64,000 bases of DNA from Mycolicibacterium gadium (GTDB lineage: Bacteria; Actinomycetota; Actinomycetes; Mycobacteriales; Mycobacteriaceae). The translations under genes were made by a program, and so were the position numbers. This document shows positions 9,523-17,775 of this stretch, piece after piece; the first letter of the stretch is position 1; each line of letters starts with the position of its first letter. The stretch is taken from positions 2,232,001 through 2,296,000 of the forward strand of contig NZ_AP022608.1 in assembly GCF_010728925.1 (NCBI RefSeq), in the 5' to 3' direction. The notes under the pieces were generated by a model, which ran no database searches, was not told the DNA's origin, and worked only from the letters and a program-made list of their open reading frames with translations.

Positions 9523-9780
9523 ATGACTATCGACAATGATGTTCGCGGGGAGATCCTGTCGGTGTTGACGACGATCGCCCCCGAGGTCGAGGCCGACGAC
9601 ATCACGGACGATGCGCTGCTACGCGACCAGGTCGATCTCGACTCGATGGATTGGCTGAACTTCCTTGTCGGCGTGCACAAACGACTGAACGTAGACGTCG
9701 CGGAGAGTGACTACGCGTCACTTCGCACCCTGTCAGACGTGGTGCTCTACGTCGAAGCCCGCACGCTTCAGCAGAGCTGA
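9523..9780 (+). CDS. Acyl carrier protein
   Basis: An 85-aa acidic four-helix ACP with the phosphopantetheine attachment motif DLDSMDWLNF (Ser at about residue 44). It follows E2 by 6 bp; the ribosome binding site GGAGAGG overlaps the end of E2. A dedicated ACP behind a 2-oxoacid dehydrogenase is unusual and suggests acyl groups made by the complex or the synthetase are loaded on a carrier rather than only on CoA. That is inference; an ACP for a distant pathway that was simply recruited into the operon would look the same. Confidence 0.9.
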   Translation: MTIDNDVRGEILSVLTTIAPEVEADDITDDALLRDQVDLDSMDWLNFLVGVHKRLNVDVAESDYASLRTLSDVVLYVEARTLQQS

Positions 9781-9816
9781 ACACGGGCGGATCGCGCAGG
9801 CCCTCCGGCACCCGGC

Positions 9817-9836
9817 AAGGGGACCAACGACTCTGC
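9817..9836. promoter_or_regulatory. Probable DosR-like box before the 31-aa membrane protein and USP pair
   Basis: The core GGGAC-CAAC-GACTC keeps one perfect half site and a degenerate second one. It lies 64 bp before the microprotein start at 9901 and about 170 bp before the USP at 10009. The same GGGACCAACG half appears in the box upstream of the USP ending at 12688, which supports it. Confidence 0.5.
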
Positions 9837-9900
9837 TGACGCGAACACGCCGGACGTAGCGTCAAGCACTGACACGTCGGAATTATCGAGGAGGGACGCC

Positions 9901-9996
9901 ATGGACTGGCCGACCGCAGTGGTCCTGATCGCCGTCATCATCGCCGTGATGGCGATCGTGACCACGTATATCACCAGCCGCTCCTCCAAGAAGTAG
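9901..9996 (+). CDS. 31-aa single-pass membrane microprotein
   Basis: A very short reading frame encoding MDWPTAVVLI... and ending RSSKK: one hydrophobic helix (about residues 5-25) with a basic C-terminus. GAGGAGGG lies 5-12 nt before the ATG, one of the strongest ribosome binding sites in the window. It lies between the ACP gene and two USP genes, 12 bp before the first USP, so it is probably cotranscribed with them. Function unknown; small helices of this kind often tune a membrane complex. Confidence 0.72.
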   Translation: MDWPTAVVLIAVIIAVMAIVTTYITSRSSKK

Positions 9997-10008
9997 ACGG
10001 GACTTCAA

Positions 10009-10893
10009 ATGTCACAGGGCAAAGCGAAATACGGGATCTTGGTCGGGGTTGACGGATCACCGGAGTCCGAGGCTGCGATACGCTGGGCCACCGAGGAGGC
10101 CGTCCTGCACGACCAACCTCTCACTCTGATGCATGCCATCCCGCCCGTGCGCGTCAGCTGGCCGGTGGGTTATCTGGAGACGAGTTTCGTCGCATCTCAA
10201 GAGGCGAGCGCCCGCGAGGTTATTGAGAAGGCGCAGAAGATAGTTCAGGCGAGCGCGCGCGATTCACAGCCACCACCTGTCCGAACCGAGACGAGACATA
10301 CGGACGCCCCGTCGGCATTGGTCATCGGGTCGCGCAACGCATACATGACCGTCGCCGGCAGCCGGGGTATGGGCGCTCTCGGCCGCGCCTTTTTGGGTTC
10401 AGTCAGCAGCGGTCTGGTTCACCACGGGCATGGTCCGGTCGCGATCATCCATGCCGACGACGCCAAGACACCCGACGGTGAGTTGCCTGTCTTGCTCGGC
10501 ATCGACGGATCACCCAGTTCGGAGGATGCAACGGCACTGGCATTCGACGAGGCATCACGGCGAGGCGTGGATCTTGTGGCGCTGCACGCATGGAGTGATG
10601 TGGGCGTGCTCCCCGTCCTCGGAATGGACTGGCACCGGTACGAAGATGAAGGACACGAGATACTGGCCGAACGCCTGGCCGGCTGGCAGGAGCAGTATCC
10701 AGACGTCCGTATCCAGCGCCGAATCGTTTGCGATCAACCTGCGCGCTGGCTGGTAGACGAATCGCAGAAGGCTCAGCTCGTCGTGGTCGGTAGCCACGGG
10801 CGCGGTGGCTTCAGCGGCATGATGCTGGGCTCCGTCGGCGTAAAGGTGGCCCAGGCCTCCCACGCTCCGGTGATCGTGATCCGGCCCCGGTGA
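10009..10893 (+). CDS. Universal stress protein, both ATP sites intact
   Basis: A 294-aa protein with two UspA domains: residues about 8-150 (ILVGVDGSPESEAAIRWA ... GSRG then LGS) and 158-294 (VLLGIDGSPSSEDA ... GSHG then LGS). Both carry the complete G-x2-G-x9-GS nucleotide motif, so each protomer should bind two ATP. It belongs to the Rv2005c/Rv1996/Rv2623-like class, of which Rv2623 binds ATP and slows growth in M. tuberculosis. The stop overlaps the GTG of the next USP. The leader GGGACTTCAAATG contains only a weak ribosome binding site. Confidence 0.93.
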   Translation: MSQGKAKYGILVGVDGSPESEAAIRWATEEAVLHDQPLTLMHAIPPVRVSWPVGYLETSFVASQEASAREVIEKAQKIVQASARDSQPPPVRTETRHTDAPSALVIGSRNAYMTVAGSRGMGALGRAFLGSVSSGLVHHGHGPVAIIHADDAKTPDGELPVLLGIDGSPSSEDATALAFDEASRRGVDLVALHAWSDVGVLPVLGMDWHRYEDEGHEILAERLAGWQEQYPDVRIQRRIVCDQPARWLVDESQKAQLVVVGSHGRGGFSGMMLGSVGVKVAQASHAPVIVIRPR

Positions 10894-11795
10894 CGCCCGA
10901 GATGCCCACCGACACAGAGCCCGTCATCGTCGGTGTGGACGGCACGACGGCATCGCGAGGGGCAGCGCGCTGGGCGGCCGCGGTGGCCAAGAGGTTCGGC
11001 GCGCCTCTCGAGATCGTCAACGGTCGCCACGCCACGGGCCGGCCACTGACCGACGCCGCGGCAGCGCTGTTGGCAGCGGCGGTCACCGCCCAGCGCGAGT
11101 CCGCTGAAACGATGCTCAAATCCGTCGAGGAGGAGATACGCGGCGACTTCGGTTCGCTCAACATCACCACGATTCTTTCCGACGAACCAACAGACGTTCT
11201 CCTGACGGAGCGGAGCCGTCACGCGCGGTTTGTAGTTCTCGGGTCCGAAGACGTGACTCCCGCGGCCGCATTGATGATCGGATCGACAACGCTTGCCGTC
11301 TCGGCACATTCAACCTGTCCTGTGATCGCGTGGCGCGGGAGCAATGCGGCGCCGACCGACCAGCCCGTCGTGCTCGGCGTCGACTATGAGCACACCGGCG
11401 CGAACGCATTCAAGGCCGCCTTCGAGTTCGCAGACCGATTCGGGTTGGCACTCAACGCCGTCCACGCATGGTCCGAATTCCGCCCACCGGTGGACGCCAT
11501 CACCCCGTACGGTGTGGACTGGGATGCTCTGGAAGCCCTCCGGTGGCAGAGCCTCTTGAACGTGCTCGACCCGTGGACCGAGCTGTATCCGAACGTCGTG
11601 GTGACCCTCTTCGTCGAGACCGAGAGTGCCGGTAAGGCCCTCATGCACCACGTGCAGGATGCACAACTCGTCGTGGTTGGCAACCGAGGTCGCAATGCCC
11701 TCGCGGGTGCACTCCTTGGCTCCACCAGCCTCAACCTGCTGCACCACTGCCCTGTACCGGTGATGTTGTGCCACAACGCACCCGAGGGACAGTAA
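10890..11795 (+). CDS. Universal stress protein, C-terminal ATP site only
   Basis: A 301-aa tandem UspA protein. Domain 1 (about 10-150) starts VIVGVDGTTASRGAARWAA but its loop has changed to GSED, with no second Gly, so ATP binding is doubtful. Domain 2 (about 158-301) keeps GNRG...LGS. The nearest sibling in the window is the USP at 16810-17745, with the same domain-1 loss and the same NLLHH..VP ending. GTG start, overlapping the previous USP by 4 nt. Co-translation with a USP having two intact sites suggests a heteromeric pair. Confidence 0.92.
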   Translation: MTPEMPTDTEPVIVGVDGTTASRGAARWAAAVAKRFGAPLEIVNGRHATGRPLTDAAAALLAAAVTAQRESAETMLKSVEEEIRGDFGSLNITTILSDEPTDVLLTERSRHARFVVLGSEDVTPAAALMIGSTTLAVSAHSTCPVIAWRGSNAAPTDQPVVLGVDYEHTGANAFKAAFEFADRFGLALNAVHAWSEFRPPVDAITPYGVDWDALEALRWQSLLNVLDPWTELYPNVVVTLFVETESAGKALMHHVQDAQLVVVGNRGRNALAGALLGSTSLNLLHHCPVPVMLCHNAPEGQ

Positions 11796-11860
11796 CATCG
11801 TGGCAGGAGTCCGGTTGTGTGCACGTCCGTACCAAAATGTTGTAGCACCAGTCCTTCGCG

Positions 11861-12688
11861 TCAGCGCTGACGTGCGACCAGGACCGGGGACGGTGCATCC
11901 TTCGCCAAGGCGGAGCTGACCGAACCGAGCAGCATCTCGGCGATCGCGCCACGCCCGCGGTTTCCGACCACGACAAGTTGCGCTGTTTCAGACTGCTCCA
12001 GCAGACGGCGCGCCGGGTCCTCGAATTCGACCACTACGCGCACGTTGACCTCCGGGTACCGGTATTTCCATGCGGCAATGGATTCGGCGAGAGTCTCCTC
12101 AGCCACACGTCGGAGATCCGACCGTTCCATCCTCAATGGTGAAACGTCGGCGTTCCACAGGACGCGCAATGCGACCAGATCCACTGCCCTCCAGGAAGCT
12201 TCGTCGAACGCAATCGCCAAGGCCGACTCCGAAGCCTGCGAACCGTCGACCCCCACCAGAACCGGTAATCGCTCCGACGGCGGTGACAACGACGACACCT
12301 GGTCGTTGATGACCGCGACGAGACAGTGGGCGTGGTGGATCAACCCAGAACTGACCGACCCGAGCAGGCGCTCGTGTCGTCCGGTAAGTCCGCGGCGGCC
12401 GACCACCACCATCTGGGCGTCCTTCGAGAGATCGACGAGAGACGGCACAGGTTTTCCGAAGAGAAGCTCGCTATCGATCTCCGGACGTTCGCCGGGAGCG
12501 GCGGCGTGCGCGGCGCAGATTGCTTCGGCGATGACGTTTCGAGCGTCGTTCTCCTGGGCGATATGAACGATCGTCAGGCGGGTGTGGCGCATCGCTGCCT
12601 CGCGCGCGGCCCAGCGGACCGCCCCTTGGGAGGACGCAGACCCGTCAGCCCCCACGACCACACCGCGATGCACGGTCCGCGTAGACAT
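11861..12688 (-). CDS. Universal stress protein, both ATP sites intact
   Basis: A 275-aa cytosolic protein with two UspA domains: about 8-130 (VVVGADGSASSQGAVRWAA ... GRRG...LGS) and 140-275 (VLVGVDGSQASESA ... GNRG...LGS). Shorter than its siblings in the linker after the first beta strand. ATG at 12688 with an AGGAG-type site (TAGGAGAACG) just upstream. Convergent with the 10890-11795 USP; tandem DosR-like boxes lie 58-98 bp upstream. Confidence 0.93.
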   Translation of the reverse strand: MSTRTVHRGVVVGADGSASSQGAVRWAAREAAMRHTRLTIVHIAQENDARNVIAEAICAAHAAAPGERPEIDSELLFGKPVPSLVDLSKDAQMVVVGRRGLTGRHERLLGSVSSGLIHHAHCLVAVINDQVSSLSPPSERLPVLVGVDGSQASESALAIAFDEASWRAVDLVALRVLWNADVSPLRMERSDLRRVAEETLAESIAAWKYRYPEVNVRVVVEFEDPARRLLEQSETAQLVVVGNRGRGAIAEMLLGSVSSALAKDAPSPVLVARQR

Positions 12689-12745
12689 TCGTTCTCCTAG
12701 CAGTCGACGAACATAGATGACGCTACGAACATCGCGTGCCCCCTG

Positions 12746-12786
12746 CAGGAGGCGTTGGTCCCGGAGAATCGGCCATTTGGCCCTCG
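12746..12786. promoter_or_regulatory. Tandem DosR-like boxes upstream of the USP at 11861-12688
   Basis: Two boxes start at 12746 and 12767, again 21 bp apart. On the minus strand the gene-proximal one has core GGGAC-CAAC-GCCTC and the distal one GGGCC-AAAT-GGCCG. Each keeps one good half site. The spacing, identical to other promoters here, is the main support. Confidence 0.6.
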
Positions 12787-12835
12787 AAGCAGAAATCGGA
12801 TCCCCATCCCCGTAGACCGGCCGAGTGCGGGCAAC

Positions 12836-12869
12836 GGCCCCGGAGCCGCTAGGGAGTAGCTCCGGGGCC
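12836..12869 (-). terminator. Hairpin terminator after rafH
   Basis: A perfect 11-bp stem (GGCCCCGGAGC / GCTCCGGGGCC) with a 12-nt loop lies 37 bp past the rafH stop. There is no T tract, as is common in mycobacteria. It would insulate the downstream USP promoter from rafH transcription. Confidence 0.65.
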
Positions 12870-12905
12870 GCCTGATCGTGGGTACGCCGGCGCAGCGAGC
12901 AAGCG

Positions 12906-13706
12906 CTAACCGGCCGGAGTGATCAAGGCGTAATGTCCGTCGCAGCGGAGGTAGAGCACGGCCGCGCGGCCTTGCCGAGCCTCGATGAAGAACAGAAATG
13001 GCAGTCCGAGGAGTCCGAGACGCTCGGCGGCCTGCTCGACGGTGATGCACGGAGCCGGATGCGGACTGATCGTCAGAGGCAGCTCGTAAGGGGTCAGGTC
13101 GTCTGGTGAGATCGGCGCCACCTGCGCCAGGCGATACCCGGTCGGGCCACCGCGGTAGAGGACACCGGCGATCCCCGAACCCTTCTCGTTGAACAGATGA
13201 AAGTCGTAGTCCAGCAGGTCCATTTCAAGGGCCGCCTCGTCTACGGTGCAAGGCGCCATGGCGAATGATTTGCGTCGGATGACACGACGTTCGTCGGCCG
13301 GGCGTGGGAAGTGGCTCGGCCGGCGAGTCGGCCTTGAGCCGTGCTGCCATGGATAGGCGGTCGTTGGCCGAATCGCCCCCCGGGTCGCTTTCCAGTGTTC
13401 GGCGGCGTGCCCTAATTGGTGACGCAGCCTCGCCGCCAGTCGATCAATTGCTTCGCGCGCGGTGACCCCCTCGGCCTGCGCGCGGACGAGCCGACCCTGC
13501 ACGTCGAGATTTGCCTGTGCGACAACCGGACGAAAGATCGCAGGATCGCGGTGCCTCGTCAGCTTTACGTGGGCGTGCAACACGGGTTGATGCGCGAACT
13601 TGCCCAGCCCTCCGATCTTGCTCCGCGCGTAATCGGCTGCGCCCGGAAGCAGGCCGTGCGTCGTCACGTCGACATCGACAGGTGGCGAATCAACTTTGTG
13701 CGTCAT
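12906..13706 (-). CDS. rafH: Ribosome hibernation/ribosome-associated factor, RafH-like (HPF family)
   Basis: A 266-aa HPF-type protein that would bind 30S/70S ribosomes and stabilise them during dormancy. The N-terminal S30AE-like domain spans about 5-105 (VDVDVTTHGLLPGAADYARSKI). The C-terminal half (about 160-266) has two ribosome-association repeats: LLDYDFHLFNEKGSGIAGVLYRGG and LGLPFLFFIEARQGRAAVLY...DGHYALITPAG. These match Rv0079/RafH, a DosR-regulon protein (273 aa). The start ATG 13706 is preferred over ATG 13718, because 13718 falls inside the probable -10 (TATGAA) at the right distance from the DosR boxes; the mRNA would then be leaderless. Confidence 0.9.
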   Translation of the reverse strand: MTHKVDSPPVDVDVTTHGLLPGAADYARSKIGGLGKFAHQPVLHAHVKLTRHRDPAIFRPVVAQANLDVQGRLVRAQAEGVTAREAIDRLAARLRHQLGHAAEHWKATRGAIRPTTAYPWQHGSRPTRRPSHFPRPADERRVIRRKSFAMAPCTVDEAALEMDLLDYDFHLFNEKGSGIAGVLYRGGPTGYRLAQVAPISPDDLTPYELPLTISPHPAPCITVEQAAERLGLLGLPFLFFIEARQGRAAVLYLRCDGHYALITPAG

Positions 13707-13740
13707 GACCTCGTTCATACGCCGCAATCCGGTGCGGATA

Positions 13741-13781
13741 CGAGGGCCTTCAGTCACGTGAAAGGCGACGTTAGTCCCCCT
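13741..13781. promoter_or_regulatory. Tandem DosR-like boxes of rafH, inside the 3' end of the hydrolase gene
   Basis: Boxes start at 13741 (core GGGCC-TTCA-GTCAC) and 13762 (core GCGAC-GTTA-GTCCC), 21 bp apart. The upstream box overlaps the last codons and stop of the alpha/beta hydrolase (13771). The gene-proximal edge is 35 bp from ATG 13706, the geometry also seen at 19386 and 25948. Confidence 0.75.
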
Positions 13782-14751
13782 CGGCGGCCGAGTGGCCATG
13801 CGCACTCTGGTTGTCACAGAACCCGCTTCCCAAGTGGTGTCGGAGGAACGCCAGCTGGTCGGCCGCCACCTGGTCCCGTACAGCACCGTGGTACATGTCG
13901 AAATGCGTCACCGGATATTCACGGATCTCATGGCGCCGGGCCCTCGAAGCCTTCTCCACGACGAAGGCAGTCGAAATGACTTCGTCGTCGCGGGCCACCG
14001 TGACCAACAGGGGCGCGGTGATGCGCTCCATTGTGCCGTCCCGGTAACGGGGTGCATGGAAGAAGAACCGCGGCGTGACCTCGTTGCGCCACGACGGTGC
14101 GTTCAGTCCGACGTCTCGAAAGAGTGGGGCCAGGGCCGGGTCACTGAAAACCGCTCGCCCGGCGCGTCCATAAACGGCGATGTAGTAGGGCGGCAATCCG
14201 ACAGCACCGCGGACCTCATCGAGGATGGCTGCCGCCAGCAAGCTTCCTGTCGCCAGCACGATCTGCCACGGGCTCGACCGCGCACCTGGCGGACGATGGC
14301 GCCCGCGGAGTCCGGTGAACAGGTCCAAACCCGGCACATTCGCGACGACAGCCGCAATTCCTGAGTCCTCCGCTGCCACCTGAACCACATGACTTCCACC
14401 GAGCGAGGTGCCCCACAGGGCGATTCGGTTCGCATCGATGTCCCTGTGTGAGCGCACGAACTCGACGGCGTGACGCAGGTCTTCACGTTGGCGAGCAGCA
14501 TCGATCCACTGTCGCGGTTCACCTTCGCTCTCACCCAAGCATCGGTAGTCGAAGATCAAGACCGCCAATCTCCCGTCGGCAAACCTGTCGGCGAAATCCG
14601 GCACTATCCAGTCCATGGTCCCGGAAAATCCGTGTGCCATCACCACACACGGCCATTTCCCGGTTTCCCCGCCAGGCACGTACAGCACACCGGCAAGGGC
14701 TGATCCTTCCGAATCGAATGAGACTCGATGTTTGACATATCTTTTCGTCAC
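13771..14751 (-). CDS. Alpha/beta hydrolase (peptidase S9/acyl-esterase-like)
   Basis: A 326-aa alpha/beta hydrolase with no signal peptide. Oxyanion strand VVMAHGFSGTMDW (about 37-49), nucleophile elbow GTSLGG (Ser at about 116), acid Asp in VARDDEVIS (about 268) and His in VTHFDMYHG (about 293) give a complete triad. It resembles dienelactone-hydrolase/XynA-type hydrolases often annotated as alpha/beta hydrolase in mycobacterial DosR-like islands. Start GTG 14751 has GAGGAAG 7 nt upstream. It follows the USP gene by 44 bp and ends within the rafH promoter. Substrate unknown. Confidence 0.85.
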   Translation of the reverse strand: MTKRYVKHRVSFDSEGSALAGVLYVPGGETGKWPCVVMAHGFSGTMDWIVPDFADRFADGRLAVLIFDYRCLGESEGEPRQWIDAARQREDLRHAVEFVRSHRDIDANRIALWGTSLGGSHVVQVAAEDSGIAAVVANVPGLDLFTGLRGRHRPPGARSSPWQIVLATGSLLAAAILDEVRGAVGLPPYYIAVYGRAGRAVFSDPALAPLFRDVGLNAPSWRNEVTPRFFFHAPRYRDGTMERITAPLLVTVARDDEVISTAFVVEKASRARRHEIREYPVTHFDMYHGAVRDQVAADQLAFLRHHLGSGFCDNQSAHGHSAAEGD

Positions 14752-14795
14752 TACACACTTCCTCGGCCGAAATTCAGCGCAACGCGGATATGAAG

Positions 14796-15650
14796 CTACG
14801 ACCGCGCGACGATCACCGGGATCTGGGCTGCTTGCACCACCGCGGTGCTCACCGACCCCAGAAGCGTGCTGGCGAAACCTCCTGTACCGCGGCTGCCGAC
14901 CACGATCAACTGGGCGGAGCTCGAGTGGTCGACGAGTCTGTGTGCCGGCTGATCCCGGACGACAACTTGTCGGACAGTTACGTTCGGATAGCGTCCTCGC
15001 CATCCCGCCAACTGCTTCGTCACGGATTCCTCCACTTCGGAGCGCAGGTCATCCCAGTCCAGCGAGAATTCGAACGCCCCCGAACCCCACCAGGCGTGCA
15101 GTGCCACCAGCTCGACACCACGTCGGGAGGCTTCGTCGAAGGCGAGCGCGGTCGCTGATTCCGTAGCGCGAGAGCCGTCGAATCCCAACAAAACCGGCTG
15201 ATCGCTGGCGGGTCGCTCTGCGTCGTGGATGACCGCTACGGGGCAGCGCGCGTGATGCACCAACCCCATGCTCACGGAGCCGAGCACGGTTCGCGCGAGC
15301 ATGCCTTTTCCTCGACTGCCTACGACTACCAGCTGTGCTTCTCGTGACAGCTGGACCAGCGCCGGAACTACCCCAGAGACCAAAACTTCCGTCGATACCG
15401 ACAGGTCCTCGCCCGCAGCCGCTTTCGCCGTAGCCGTTGCCTCGTCGAGGAGTTGGCGACCGCTCTCATACTCCCACTCCAAGACACCCGGCGGGACCGG
15501 TGTGGCGAGCCACGTTCCTACGACAGGCGGCATCGCATGGACGATGGTCAGGTGAACGTCGCGGATAGCGGCATCCTCGGCAGCCCAGCGGATTGCCGCG
15601 TCTGCCGTCGGTGACCCGTCGGTGCCGACGACGATCCCGGAATCGGTCAC
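14796..15650 (-). CDS. Universal stress protein, both ATP sites intact
   Basis: A 284-aa tandem UspA protein: domain 1 about 4-138 ([19 protein letters not shown] ... GSRG...LGS), domain 2 about 146-284 ([35 protein letters not shown] region; GSRG...LGS). Both nucleotide sites are complete. The start shares its base with the stop of the DUF1918 gene upstream, so the two are cotranscribed and coupled. Confidence 0.93.
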   Translation of the reverse strand: MTDSGIVVGTDGSPTADAAIRWAAEDAAIRDVHLTIVHAMPPVVGTWLATPVPPGVLEWEYESGRQLLDEATATAKAAAGEDLSVSTEVLVSGVVPALVQLSREAQLVVVGSRGKGMLARTVLGSVSMGLVHHARCPVAVIHDAERPASDQPVLLGFDGSRATESATALAFDEASRRGVELVALHAWWGSGAFEFSLDWDDLRSEVEESVTKQLAGWRGRYPNVTVRQVVVRDQPAHRLVDHSSSAQLIVVGSRGTGGFASTLLGSVSTAVVQAAQIPVIVARS

Positions 15651-15919
15651 TATTCGCTCTCGGCGTGGCGTTCGATGCCGGCCTGAACCGCCGTGATGCG
15701 CCGCTCGGCGCGCTCGTCGGCCGCCCGCTGCTCCGCGGCCGTCACCACCAATGCGTCAGGGCCCGGAAACACAGTCGCCACATGGTCGTTCTCCAGCCAA
15801 TGCACCACGTAAGGGGGTGAGCCGTCAGCGGAATGCACCTCCGTGATCAGTCCGCGCTGTTCGTGCTGGTCGATGGTGAGGCCTTTCATCACCAACCAAT
15901 CGCCGACCTCTGCCTTCAT
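15650..15919 (-). CDS. DUF1918 small protein (Rv0569-like)
   Basis: An 89-aa protein starting [13 protein letters not shown], with [21 protein letters not shown] and FPGPDALVV: the SH3-like beta barrel of DUF1918. A charged helix (about 66-89, [10 protein letters not shown]) follows. Rv0569 and Rv2302 of M. tuberculosis are of this family, and Rv0569 belongs to the DosR regulon. Biochemical role unknown; nucleic-acid binding has been suggested for the fold. ATG 15919 with AGGAG about 10 nt upstream; GTG 15922 is an alternative. Coupled to the USP that follows. Confidence 0.87.
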   Translation of the reverse strand: MKAEVGDWLVMKGLTIDQHEQRGLITEVHSADGSPPYVVHWLENDHVATVFPGPDALVVTAAEQRAADERAERRITAVQAGIERHAESE

Positions 15920-15991
15920 CACACCGTCTCCTTTCGTACGTCACCACCAAATCGTGCATCGGCATGCGCTCCATCTGCGTCGCCTCGCCAG

Positions 15992-16813
15992 TCAGCGCAG
16001 AACCAGTACAGAACAATTGGTGTGCCGAAGCGCTTTTCGCGCCTCGGCGCCCACGGCTTCGGATGTCAGTACAGCATCGTTCGCATCCACGATGACCAGT
16101 TGGTCGATGTTGGCGCTCTGCGCCAGCACACCTGCGATGTGGTCCGAGATCGGCAGCGCATGAATTTGGACGTCTGCGTCGTCGTCTTCCCTCGCCTCAG
16201 CGAGGTACTGGGCGAGCCGCGTACGCACGTCGCGCTTGTCGTCGGGCTCGGTTGTCACTGCCGATCCCCATCGCGTCAGAGCCAACACCGGTGCTTTTCG
16301 CAGAGTCGCTTCGTTTATCGCCGTTTGCAGCACCGCGCTGCCGCCCGGTGATTCGTCCACCGCGGCGACAATCCAGAGGGGGTCGGTCAACGGCTTATGG
16401 GGATGGCGGCGGCGGACGATCGCTACGGGGGTGAAGGCGACCTGCGCCAGTGCCGCGGCCGTCGATCCGCGCTCATCGTGGGGTGAGTCGTCCGTCCCTC
16501 GTGATCCGACGCAGATCAGCTGCCCCAATCGCGATGCCTCCCTGAGTTGTTCGGTGGCATCGCCCTGCAATATCGTTGACTCGAGTTTGACGGGCTGGCC
16601 GGTGGCCTCAGCGGCGATCCACGCCTCGTGTATCGCATGCCTGGCATAGGCGTATTCGCGCTCGAGATCCTTGGCTTCTGGGTTGACGACGCAGGCCAGT
16701 AGCATCGGTACGTCTCGGTCAATTGCTTCGTCGACTGCCCAAAGTGCCGCGTGGACTGCATGTTTCGAGCCATCAATCCCGACAACCACCGGTAATCTCG
16801 CCGCATTGTTCAT
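15992..16813 (-). CDS. Universal stress protein, N-terminal ATP site only
   Basis: A 273-aa tandem UspA protein of the Rv3134c-like class. Domain 1 (about 8-138) has [22 protein letters not shown] and GSRG-x9-GS (with the unusual acidic loop TDDSPHDER). Domain 2 (about 148-273) has no nucleotide motif (VDANDAVLTSEAVG). The ATG overlaps the previous USP stop by 4 nt. The acidic loop inside the ATP motif is a difference from its siblings at 2240 and 20438. Confidence 0.92.
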   Translation of the reverse strand: MNNAARLPVVVGIDGSKHAVHAALWAVDEAIDRDVPMLLACVVNPEAKDLEREYAYARHAIHEAWIAAEATGQPVKLESTILQGDATEQLREASRLGQLICVGSRGTDDSPHDERGSTAAALAQVAFTPVAIVRRRHPHKPLTDPLWIVAAVDESPGGSAVLQTAINEATLRKAPVLALTRWGSAVTTEPDDKRDVRTRLAQYLAEAREDDDADVQIHALPISDHIAGVLAQSANIDQLVIVDANDAVLTSEAVGAEARKALRHTNCSVLVLR

Positions 16814-17745
16814 TCTTGAGCTCTTTCTCTGAATTGATGCTCGAATGAGACGTCACCGCGTGCGCCCATTGATCTGCAGATCATCGTCGGAACTAAGGAG
16901 TGGTGGAGCAGGTTGAGCCCTGTCGAACCCAACACCGCACCCGCCAACGGACCGCGCCCACGACTGCCGATGACCACCAGCTGCGCACCGTCAGAGTGAT
17001 TCAGCAGAGCACGACTCGGCTTGTCCTGGTCGACCACGTACTGCACATCGACTTCCGGGTATTGCAGTGTCCACGGCGCCAATGCGTTCACGAGGTGCTC
17101 GCGCTGGTCTGCGTGGACCGCATTCCAGTCGATCATGAAAGGCAGAGTGACATCGCCGACCGATCGGCGCGTCGACCACGCATGGACGGCGATGATGTTC
17201 ACCGCGAATCGGTCAGCGAGTTCGAAGGCTGACGTGATCGCCACCCGGCTCGGGTCGTCATCGTTGACGCCTACGACGATCGGCTGCCCAGTGGGCGCCG
17301 TCGCCTCTCCACGCCAGGCGACCACCGGGCACATCGAGTTCGCCGCCACCGCAACGGTGGTCGAGCCGATCAGGACAGCCTCGGCGACCGAGAGGTCGTC
17401 ACAGCCCAGGACAACCAACCTCGCATGCTGGCTCAAATCGACAAGCAATCGATCGACAGCTTCAGACACATGTGCGGTGGTGATGCGCAGGTCGGGGTGC
17501 TCATCGTGGACGGCTCGGCTGGCAGCGTCGAGAATCGCCGAGGCCCTTTCCTGTTGCGCGGACATTTCGCAGGCCCGCACAGCGGCAATGACATCTGACG
17601 GATTATGGCCCGGGTACGGTCTGGCATGCACGATGTGGAGTGGGGTCCCCAGCTTGTGCGCGACGCCCGCCGCCCAACGAGCCGCGCGCATCGCATTGTC
17701 CGTGCCGTCGACTCCGACGACCACAGGATTCACAGTGTCTTCCAT
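16810..17745 (-). CDS. Universal stress protein, C-terminal ATP site only
   Basis: A 311-aa tandem UspA protein. Domain 1 (about 8-150; VVVGVDGTDNAMRAARWAAGVA) has GCDD in place of the GxxG loop. Domain 2 (about 158-311) keeps GSRG...LGS. It is the sibling of the USP at 10890-11795. It lies 30 bp after the Rv2004c-like gene and overlaps the next USP by 4 nt, so a C-terminal-site USP and an N-terminal-site USP are made together here. Confidence 0.92.
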   Translation of the reverse strand: MEDTVNPVVVGVDGTDNAMRAARWAAGVAHKLGTPLHIVHARPYPGHNPSDVIAAVRACEMSAQQERASAILDAASRAVHDEHPDLRITTAHVSEAVDRLLVDLSQHARLVVLGCDDLSVAEAVLIGSTTVAVAANSMCPVVAWRGEATAPTGQPIVVGVNDDDPSRVAITSAFELADRFAVNIIAVHAWSTRRSVGDVTLPFMIDWNAVHADQREHLVNALAPWTLQYPEVDVQYVVDQDKPSRALLNHSDGAQLVVIGSRGRGPLAGAVLGSTGLNLLHHSLVPTMICRSMGARGDVSFEHQFRERAQE

Positions 17746-17775
17746 AGAATTCCCGCCTCTCTCCGGTCAGCGTCG

